From NCBI GenBank assembly GCA_010909165.1, contig MU008161.1, positions 1 to 64,000 on the forward strand: a DNA stretch of 64,000 nt, in the 5' to 3' direction. The stretch comes from Anthoceros angustus (Eukaryota > Streptophyta > Anthocerotopsida > Anthocerotales > Anthocerotaceae). The notes beneath the pieces were generated by a model that ran no database searches, was not told the DNA's origin, and was given only the letters and a program-made list of their open reading frames with translations. Positions 56,349-64,000 of the stretch are shown here, in pieces; the stretch's first letter is position 1, and the number at the start of each line of letters is the position of its first letter. The translations under genes and the position numbers were made by a program.

Positions 56349-57313
56349 TTTACTCTCGACGACCACGCAAGGATGACGACTAGATCCGTATCAACAGCTG
56401 GATACCTTTATCTCGGGAGGTGATGGAATGAAAGAGATATTCTCATACGTCTTTGGATTGAGGCTATCGATGCTTTATTTTGGTTGATGGATTGGTATCA
56501 TCTCACGTCTAATGGTAGCTATGATGAAGTGGCCATTGTGTCGTCACATAGGTTGAATCTCAGAGTTTGGACAAGTCTTGATCTCAACCTTCGATCCTAT
56601 CAAATTCAAATCCCGCTGCGCAATCGCATGAGGGATTCTATGCATGATCGCATCAGGAATTTCAGGAATTGAAAAATCTAATTTTATTAGAATCTGAAAT
56701 TGATGTCCAGGAAGAATAACAGGAACTTCAGCAAAGTCACACAATTATTCCAGAATAATTGTGGAAGTCTGCTCAAGCTCCAGCTATCCCTCCTGCACAC
56801 AATTCTCGGTATATAAAATTACGGAATTTTGGAAAATTATGAATTTATTTTCTAAATCACTAATCTATGGAGATGCCTTCACGAAGGCGAGGTCGTCGTA
56901 AATATGCGGCCTCACCTACACAAAACAGGCACAGTGGTCAGGCCAATTTGATTGAACCTCAGCACGAAGAAAGTGCTAGACCAGAAACACACAAATTGGA
57001 CATTGACCCTTCACAGTTACCAGAAATTGTTGTTGCTCGCAAACACCTAATTTGCCGCATCAACGATCTCCAAGATATTTTGCTCCAGGCTCTGGCCATA
57101 TAAGGTCAGCAATCTATGGTACAGAATTCAAGAATAATCAACAGACTTGATTCACTTTCTGCAGAAACAAATGGACGCCTAAAGCTTCTCTTCCAGGAAT
57201 TGAGGCAAACCGATCTTGTGAGCCAACCAGATACGACAATTTCTTTGGTACAGCATGGTGTGGGGATGTTCCTCCCAACCTTGCTTCCCATTCCTGAAAA
57301 TTCGGTTCAGGAC
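56349..57313 (+). pseudogene. gag-like remnant of a short LTR element
   Basis: Plus-strand frames after the primer site. The clearest is 56,867-57,103, starting MEMPSRRRGRRKYAASPTQN and continuing with SQLPEIVVARKHLICRIND. A second piece at 57,116-57,319 reads NRLDSLSAETNGRLKLLFQE. Basic N-terminus and helical body would suit a gag protein, but I recognise no zinc knuckle or enzyme. A premature stop separates the pieces. The stretch is cut by the next LTR at 57,314, so the element is incomplete or interrupted. Confidence 0.4.
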
Positions 57314-57636
57314 TGTTAGGGTTCCCGTTCACGTGAAAGGGCACATTGAAGTTAGGGTTTCACGTAAATACCTATTTAAAGTAGCGTTTCTGTTAAGAAT
57401 AAACCCTTAGATAAGCGACACATAACCCTAGTTAGTATTCACATAGGTTAGGCTAACCCTAGGCCTATTACGAACAGACGCACCCCTAGCGAAAGGGTGC
57501 TCGGGTCCCTATAAAAGGACCCCTACTCTCTGTACTCTTCTAACTTTCTTCTATCCTCTTCTAATGATGTAAAGCACATTTCCGAGCATGCCTATGCATG
57601 TCGCCTATACACAGAAAGTTCACATGGTATCAGAGC
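57314..57636 (+). repeat. second Copia-like LTR with primer-binding site
   Basis: Begins TGTTAGGGTTCCCG and ends AAGTTCACA at 57,624, then TGGTATCAGAGC (57,625-57,636), a perfect initiator tRNA-Met primer site. Within it CTATAAAAGGACCC near 57,510 is a good TATA box. About 311 bp. It is not the same LTR as 56,122-56,336, so two families or subfamilies abut. Confidence 0.75.
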
Positions 57637-57870
57637 TCAGGCTCTTCTAAGCACTATGGCCGGGAAGACGCTGTGGCGAACGCACGACGCCTTCCCCCTT
57701 TTTTTTTCCTTTCTTAGTCCTGCACGAAAGAACTTGATCAAAGCTCTAGGATAAGAGCTCAGGCTCTTCTAAGCACTATGGCCGGGAAGACGCTGTGGCG
57801 AACGCACGGCGCCTTCCCCCTTTTTTTTTTCCTTTCTTAGTCCTGCACAAAAGAACTTGATCAAAGCTCT
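57632..57870. repeat. tandem duplication of the LTR-element leader, 119-120 bp
   Basis: GAGCTCAGGCTCTTCTAAGC ... AACTTGATCAAAGCTCTAG occurs twice head to tail right after the primer site. Copies differ by the length of a T run (nine against ten), CGACG against CGGCG and CACG against CACA. Confidence 0.93.
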
Positions 57871-58633
57871 AGTATCCTAGACTGCCTAGGATGGCTAGCA
57901 TCCCGTGATCTATACGATCATACTTCAGCAACAATACAAATATATAGCAAAAATTGTGCTTTAATAGACACCTCATCCAGGTACTGATCCGCGGGCGGGG
58001 CGCTTAACGCGGGCGGGGCGCTTAACCACGGAGTTCTGATAAGAACCCGGCTATCGGCTCCCTCTCCCATCATGCCTGCAACCAATTACAGTTTCAGTTT
58101 ACATACGTAATGATGCAGCAAAAATGGCATTAAAAAGGGCAGAATGGGAGAGGCCCGGTGCCCCTCCCCTCCTCTTGTTTTCTGCCCCCGTGCTCCAGTT
58201 TCCTTCTAGCACACAATGGCAAGGACGGGAAAGCCCAATCTCAGGCACCAGATGCCCCACAGGGTTCGACCCCTCAAGAATGCGCGCCCGGGCCCTCGCA
58301 TAGTGACAATCATCTTCTTTCAAGAATGCGCGCCCGGGACCTCGCCGGCGACAGACAACACGCGTGACCCCCCGCCTGCAGAGAAGGAGGGCGAACAAAT
58401 GCCCTGCAATCCCAGACTTGGAGAGATCCCTGCTTTCCTTGCTCGAGCAAGCGAAATTGACGCTCGGGAGGAACTAAAGCATACCCACTGGGCTTGCGCT
58501 CCCCACAGGCACAGCGCCCAACCCGATCTCCCAACGGATTTTAAGCTCACACGCAACCCGTAGCCTCTCCGACCCATCTGAAGAGCATTCCACCGGCTTC
58601 CCTCAACGACGCAAGTTCTATGCAGACGGGACG
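57871..58633. other. spacer with short tandem repeats, no gene
   Basis: GCGGGCGGGGCGCTTAAC occurs twice near 57,995-58,025, and AAGAATGCGCGCCCGGG twice at about 58,275 and 58,322. No accepted gene. Confidence 0.4.
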
Positions 58634-59296
58634 GTGGCGCCCCCTTCCGAATTCTCCATCCCAGCAAACATAAGGAGAAATTCGTCGGATCTCCTGCAAA
58701 CTTTGGAGGCTGAACGGGCTGCAGCTGTTCAACGGGCAATCTTGGAGATTCGGAAACTCAATTCAGCCAAGGCGGGCGCGAGGAGTGGACGCGAGCCAGA
58801 TCCGACCCGGCGCGCTGTGGAGAAGCGGTGCCCGGGCTCAGATCTGGATGGCCACCGCGCGGAGGAGCGCGTGAGCCTTAACTACCACGGCGGCGCAACT
58901 TGGAAGCGGCACAAGGCCGCTTGGGGCTCGGGTGTGGGCGCAGGTCCGGGCGCGAGCAGGGGTTTGGGAGCGGATCCAGACAGGCGCGCCGGCGCGGCCT
59001 CAGATGTGGACGGCCTCGGTGCAGAGGGGTGTGTGAGCCCCAAGCGGCATGTTGGCGGGCCTGCCGTGCACGAGGACGCCGGGGCGCGGGCGGGCGAGGG
59101 ATGCAGGCGCGCCCATCCGTGGACGCGCGCTCCCGAACCGTGCCTCGTGGGTTCGGCGAGGGATATGATCCCCCAACGGGCCCCATTTATTATTATTTTA
59201 ACAATACTTTGGGCTGCCCCCCTCCACACTTGTTCTCTCTGCAGAAAGGAGCTTCCTCGCTCGCTGAGTTCGCGGACTCCCAGCCAGCCCTACTAG
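58634..59296 (+). CDS. hypothetical ORF, 220 codons
   Basis: Reads MAPPSEFSIPANIRRNSSDL, then a helix LEAERAAAVQRAILEIRKLN (about residues 24-43), then a long Gly/Ala/Arg-rich part, and a short hydrophobic segment near residue 178 (FIIILTILWAAPL). No family recognised. The first 45 residues look like real protein; the rest may be compositional. It could be a relic of the coiled-coil retroelement found nearby on the same strand, but the sequences do not visibly align. Confidence 0.3.
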   Translation: MAPPSEFSIPANIRRNSSDLLQTLEAERAAAVQRAILEIRKLNSAKAGARSGREPDPTRRAVEKRCPGSDLDGHRAEERVSLNYHGGATWKRHKAAWGSGVGAGPGASRGLGADPDRRAGAASDVDGLGAEGCVSPKRHVGGPAVHEDAGARAGEGCRRAHPWTRAPEPCLVGSARDMIPQRAPFIIILTILWAAPLHTCSLCRKELPRSLSSRTPSQPY

Positions 59297-59600
59297 AAAA
59301 GGGCACCCTATGTTACAGCCGATGTTGCAATTTTTTGTTACACTTCCACATTGCAATATGTTTTGGAGGCTTGGTATTAAGTTTGTTAGTTTTGTCCCCG
59401 TTTGGTGCAGCCATCTTAACACGAACCTGGCACTCTCTCTTCCCACCTCCCCCTTCTGGGTACACCCCCCCTCCCCTCTCACAAGCATTTTTAATAATTT
59501 CCCACCTGCCCTTGTTACAGTCGTGTTGCATTTTTTTGTTACACTTCCAACTTGCAACATGGTTTGATGGCTTGGTGTGTAACGACTTACAACTCCTAGT
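59289..59600 (+). repeat. possible CACTA-type end with subterminal repeats
   Basis: CCCTACTAGAAAAGGGC at about 59,288 is one base from the common plant CACTA terminus CACTACTAGAAAA. Just inside, TTGCAATTTTTTGTTACACTTCCACATTGCAA is matched again at 59,528-59,560 by a close variant (longer motif: positions 59,325-59,357, key core TTGTTACACTTCCA). The opposite terminus is not evident. Confidence 0.35.
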
Positions 59601-60429
59601 GACGGAACAAAAACGAATAGCCCCACCAAATGAGGGACCTAAATCGTACAGCATCGTACAGTATCTACAGTCTACCATTCCAATGACCACTCTTCTGAGA
59701 AAGCCAAATAATCATATTCATCACCGATTGCCAACAACTCCACTCAGCTGCTTCAGGATTGTAACCCTTTGGAAGCGTAAGTAGAACTCCCTCTACTGCA
59801 GCAATACCTTAATTAAAAGAGATAATCTGCATGTCTTCAGAGGTAGTGAAGTCGGCTTGTTGAACTCCTTTTTTCTAAATGTGGAATATTCACAACCACC
59901 TAAGACTCATATCTTGAATTCTTAAAAACCCTCAATAATCTTGTGAAGTGAATTTTCTTCCATATTTTCTAATGATTTCTAAGAATGTAGTCTAGGACCA
60001 TTGGAGCCCATCATACTCTTCAGAAACACTACAAATCTAATATGATATGCTATCTACTTTGCTCTTTATCAATGTACAAAGAAGAGATAGCAAGCAAGTC
60101 CATGTATGGATCATTGCTCGATACCAAGTTAGAAATGCCATGCTAGCGTCTTGCATCAAGCGGATGCTTTACTAAGAATGATAAACAATCTACTAAGGTT
60201 TAGGTTCATAGGTGGGCTTTTAAAGGGTTACGAAGGGTTGTGTCCTTTCGCTAGCCTGCTAGTTAACTAACTACATTTAAAGCTAAGGCCTAGTTAGACT
60301 AACCAACGTGGTGCAGACCGCGTGGTTTGCTTTTTCTAAGCCGCCTGTCGGTATCTCCGTTTATTGTCCACATCTAGGGACACCTCAACCTCCTGAAGGA
60401 GGGAGAAGAAGAGCGAGCACTCGGGAAAG
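59601..60429. other. AT-rich spacer, no gene
   Basis: Carries an LTR-like block at about 60,250-60,390 that resembles the reverse complement of 39,110-39,250. No coding frame. Confidence 0.4.
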
Positions 60430-61329
60430 GGTTGATAACCACTGAGTCGGAGGCTGAGCCGAGGAACCCGAAGGGCAGCCACTCAAGCCCAGACGGACCC
60501 AGAGGGGCCAGGCGGGAAGGCATTAGGACTCCATACTGGCCGGGCGGACCCCCAGCCCGAGTATGGGAAGAAATTCACTTCCTCCTTCTAATCCTCCGCC
60601 CGAACACCCCGCGCCGGAGGCAACCACGATAGGGAGGGAGCTGGTGGTCGGCCTTACTAGCGAGATCGGCAACCCTCACGGCCCCCACCACGAGCGCCCG
60701 CAGACCAAGAGGGAGGCGAAGAAGAGGAAAACGGCCCCCACCACTACTGCTCCAAGGACCGCTCCGGTGCCTTGCCTTTGTGGTGGCATGAGGCCGAGCG
60801 GTGAGAAGGGCAGAGCCGGGATGCGGCCAGGGCGGAGGACAGCAGGCAGAACCCCACCCAGGCCGTCCTATCACCGACTGGAGGAAGCGAGCTAGCTCCG
60901 GACTCCTTCACCGCCTCCCGGACCCCAAAGCAGGCGGAAGGCGGAGTCCCTTGCTAGGGCCAGAGAGACTCCAGACCAAAATAGTCAGGACCTAAGGGTC
61001 TTGATTGGGTCCGGAGTTCCCAGTCCGGTCTCCCTCCGGACTGCGGTCTGGCGGTCCTTAACGGATCGGGAGATGCTCGCACCCTCAGCGGACTTCACGG
61101 GTATCTCACCAGCAGCGGCCGTGGAAGAGACACGGTGGGTTCTCGCAGCCGTCATGGATGGTATGCTTTGGGGGCTTTGCGGAACGGCAGAGAAGACTCA
61201 GGAGGTGGAGGCCACCAGAAGAAGAATGGTGGAGCTTCAGGGCCAGGCGGAGGCGGCCCAAGCGGCCAGAAGGAAGGCGGAGTCCCTTGCTAGGGTCGAG
61301 GAGGAGAAGCCGGCCAGGCGGAGTAGGAG

Positions 61330-61910
61330 GCGGAGTAGGAGGCCAGCCACCAACACGACCGAGGCTAGGGTGCTACGTGTGTGAGCGTGAAGCCTCGAGG
61401 CGCAAGCAAGGCGAGGAGGACCTTTGCAGAGGAGAGGAGCGCCCAAGTGGAGGCGGAGGAAGCACGCAGTGGCAGAGGGCCAAGGACTTGGTCAAATCGC
61501 CGACAGAGTAGCACCAAGCACAGGAGGCTCGAGTGAAGGGCGCGGAGGTGGAGGCCTCGGCCAGGCAGAGGCAGGACCACTACCAAGAAGAAGCCGGTGG
61601 AGAGAGGCGGCGGGAATAGCCACCAACACGACCAGGCTAGGGTGCTACAGCTGTGTGAACAGCTGAAGCACGCACAGGAGGCGCAAGCAAAGGCAGAGGA
61701 CCTTTGCAGGAGGAGAGGAGCGGCCCAAGTGGAGGCGGAGGAAGCACGAAAGCAGGCAGAGAGGGCCAAGGACTTGGCCGAAATCGCTCGACAGGAGTAG
61801 CACCAAGCCTGGGAGGCTCAGGTGAAGGGGGCGCGGGAGGTGGAGGCCTCGGCCAAGACAGACAGGGACCACTACCAGCAAGACAGAAGCCGGTGGAGAG
61901 AGGCGGCGGG
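61330..61910. repeat. tandem repeat of about 285 bp within the coiled-coil gene
   Basis: The segment from GCCACCAACACGACCRAGGC through GAGTAGCACCAAGC to GCGGCGGGAATAGCCAC occurs in two successive copies (about 61,340-61,620 and 61,625-61,915), diverged by small indels. It shows that the coiled-coil protein expanded by duplication. Confidence 0.8.
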
Positions 61911-62409
61911 AATAGCCACGGCCAACCTGAAGGTAGAGCAGGCAGCGGCGGAGCAAGCACGGGTAATCCGCGAGGAGGAGATGGAGGCCCGCACCAAGGA
62001 GTTAAGAGACCTATGGGTACAGCTGCAGGACACGGAGGAACGGCGCCAGGAGTTGGAGGGCCGGAAGGAGACCCTGGAGCTACAGCTTCAGATAACGGAG
62101 GAGCGGAACGGGACTCTCCATGGGAGAATCGAAGATCACGAGCAGGAGATAGAGCGGCTCCAGCTCTGTTGGAGGGTGGAGGCAAGTCATCGGCGAAGTA
62201 AGGAGCAGGATATCGCCAAGTTGGAGAAGGACTTGGAAGAAGCCAGGAGCTGGGCCGAGCTGCCGGACCGCCTGGAAAGAGAAATGGTGGCCCTCCGGGC
62301 AAGGATGGACGGGGGAGAGAGAGCTCTACGGGAAGAGCAAAAGTTGTTGGTCCGGACTGCGAAGCGGCGAGCGGTCCATGGCCAAGTTGGTCTTTGCGAG
62401 AGGCAGTGA
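61597..62409 (+). pseudogene. coiled-coil protein of the retroelement
   Basis: One frame runs from 61,597 to 62,409, broken only by a TAG at 61,798-61,800. The first part reads LCEQLKHAQEAQAKAEDLCR and ERAKDLAEIARQE; after the TAG it continues AREVEASAKTDRDHYQQDR, then LQDTEERRQELEGRKETLEL and IEDHEQEIERLQLCWRVEAS, with dense heptad-like Leu, Glu and Arg. This is a long coiled coil of at least 230 residues with no enzymatic motif. It is the best-preserved part of the family in the window. Such proteins may serve as structural gag in non-autonomous elements; that is inference. After 62,409 the frame shifts. Confidence 0.55.
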
Positions 62410-63382
62410 GGAGGAGGAGCAAGCGAAGCAGCAGCGGAGGATTCAAGAAGTGGCGGAGGCAGCCTTGGCAGCCTCGAGGGACTCAGCCAAACTCCGTTTG
62501 GAGGACCTGGCGACGGAAACAGCCCAGCAGGCAACCCAACACGCCCAGTTGCCAGAGAACCTCTGGAGGAGTGAGTATCGGGTGCTCCGCACCCATGTGT
62601 AGGAGGCCATTCAATAGGTTGACTCCGACTTCGCTTATTATCATGCGGAGCTCCTCAAGGCGGTGGAGGTAGTGCCCCACACAGGGCCAATTGAAGGGCC
62701 ACCAGAAGAGTCGGAAGGAGGGTGGAGAGACGAGGGCCTGGGGGATAGTGCCGCCACAGGAACCTAGGGGGCGCTGTTCGGGAACAAGAGCAGCAGCGGG
62801 GAAGGAGAGCACCCGGACGAGAGGGATACGGCGGACACCCCACGACAAGAGGTAAGTCCGTCGCACACCACGAGGGAAGAAGGAGAGGGGGTTCCTGAGC
62901 GGGTCAAGGGAGGAGAAGCCCAGGGGGATATAGGACAAGAAGGGGGTCCGGTGGGTGAACACGGACTGGAGAATGCTCTAGGCGAGCGTCCAGGGACCCG
63001 CGAGGTCCGGACTCCGGAAGCGAGGCCGGACCCCAAGGTCTGGACGCAGGAGGGGGAAGGGGTGAGTGAGAATCAGTCTCAACCCACCCAGGCAGAACGG
63101 GCCCACCAGCGCGCCAAGAGATGGTGAGGAGGAGGACTTGGTGGTCAGCATGATGTCAGCCACCAAGAGTACAAACACTGACGAGTCTCGTGAAGAGGAG
63201 AGCCCCCACATCGTGGATCATCCGATTGCGTTACCGCAATTGCGTAGGCAGGATTGGACCGCTTAGGGAGGAATCCTGGTCAACCACAGCCCCACCGCCG
63301 AAGACGAAGATAGAAAAGCTAGGGGAGATAGAGGGTTGCGTGCTAGGGCACAGTGAGGTGGACATCAGCTCAGAATAGGAGT

Positions 63383-64000
63383 GTAATAAAGGCGCCCCTT
63401 CAGGGCATAGTATAAGAGGGTGGACGCCACTCCAATAAAACATCTTTCTTTTGGGGTTGATACCACGTTATCATTGCAAACCCTTGTGTGTCCTTCGCTG
63501 ATCTGATACCGAGCGGGCAAGACTACTCGGAGGCGATCCAGTCCCGGTGACTAACCCTAACGTGTGGTGTGTGTACCGTGATGGGCGGGACCCTTGCTCC
63601 TCCGCAGGGACCGGCTGGACGGACCGGAGCGTGTGAGGCTAGCAGAACTTCGAGAGGGCGTGCAGAGCCCGGACGGAGAGGCCTGGTTGAACGATTGCAA
63701 AGGTTTGTGGTCACGCAAGCCCACCCACGATTCCCAACTGGTGATGTGTGTAGTGAGCGTGGTAGGAGAAGCGGACTAGTAAAGACGTAAGACGGACTGG
63801 TAGGAAACGGACGTGAACGAGTCCTTAAACATTTGGCCACGCCGGGCCTGTCCGGTGGACGCTTAGGAGTAATTAGGAAGTGAAAATGATCGCGTTGGAG
63901 TCTTGGGTAGGAATCCTTCCCGACGACGGGGCGAGAATCGGGCCACGAACGTGTGAAACGGAACAATTCATTCCCTTGGGAACGGACCCCTTACTGCAAC
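63383..64000 (+). repeat. LTR-like 3' end of the right retroelement, runs off the window
   Basis: Contains TATAAGAGG (63,411-63,419), AATAAA (63,434-63,439) and a CATCTTTCTTTTGGGGTTGA block, and is the inverted match of 953-1,530. The left boundary is uncertain because similarity continues into the body. Confidence 0.6.

Larger units (their letters stand above)
60430..63382 (+). mobile_element. LTR-retroelement body with coiled-coil gene, right-hand copy
   Basis: Homologous, in opposite orientation, to 1,531-5,300. Coding potential runs left to right: Pro/Arg-rich frames at 60,432-60,995; a frame starting near 61,001 (DREMLAPSADFTGISPAAAV, then EETRWVLAAVMDGM); the long coiled coil; and acidic frames to about 63,380. 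No RT, RNase H or integrase is seen. A purine-rich stretch at about 63,305-63,332 could be the polypurine tract preceding the 3' LTR. The 5' LTR is not evident, so the left part is truncated or replaced. Confidence 0.55.

Overview
This window is nuclear DNA of a land plant. It carries a BES1/BZR1 brassinosteroid-type transcription factor, a plant-type GT29 sialyltransferase-like gene and a spliced COA5/PET191 gene, embedded in plant transposons: a CACTA tnp2 element, several Copia remnants, a LINE remnant and tRNA-Met-primed LTRs. GC-rich exons, many microsatellites and decayed repeats would fit a non-seed plant (lycophyte, fern or bryophyte), but the sequence does not settle the lineage.

Layout. 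Positions 1-5,300 hold a decayed, minus-strand LTR-retroelement with a coiled-coil-coding body. A related copy lies in the opposite orientation at 60,430-64,000, so the window is bracketed by an inverted pair of one family. From 5,660 to 7,560 there is a Copia gag/protease remnant on +. From 8,350 to 19,550 there is a mosaic of imperfect tandem repeats, including three partial minus-strand copies of a CACTA transposase (tnp2 and DUF4218 regions). From 19,640 to 23,470 lies a plus-strand gene with an integrase-like DDE core; its 5' part is tandemly duplicated. A 32-bp minisatellite follows (23,955-24,565).

The first clear host gene is COA5/PET191 (25,235-25,625, three exons). The stretch 27,800-32,200 holds simple repeats and two consecutive, almost perfect GC-rich tandem duplications (about 0.7 and 0.63 kb periods). 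An AT-rich block at 32,200-41,700 contains 54-bp, 70-bp and 44-bp minisatellites, the last interrupted by LINE and Copia pieces. A GC-rich gene block follows: BES1/BZR1 (43,387-44,803, +), a coiled-coil hypothetical ORF (48,906-49,796, +) and the GT29 gene (51,010-52,359, -). The stretch 53,800-60,400 is AT-rich with two short LTRs plus primer sites, a hypothetical ORF and a possible CACTA end.

There is no operon logic; the host genes are independent. Two themes stand out. One is the spliced integrase-like gene with all three presumed catalytic acidic residues visible. The other is the way duplicated blocks between 9 and 23 kb differ mainly by short G/C-rich insertions and deletions. The second pattern may be biological decay or uncorrected long-read error, and it limits trust in reading frames throughout the repeat regions, including the broken frame of the BES1/BZR1 gene.
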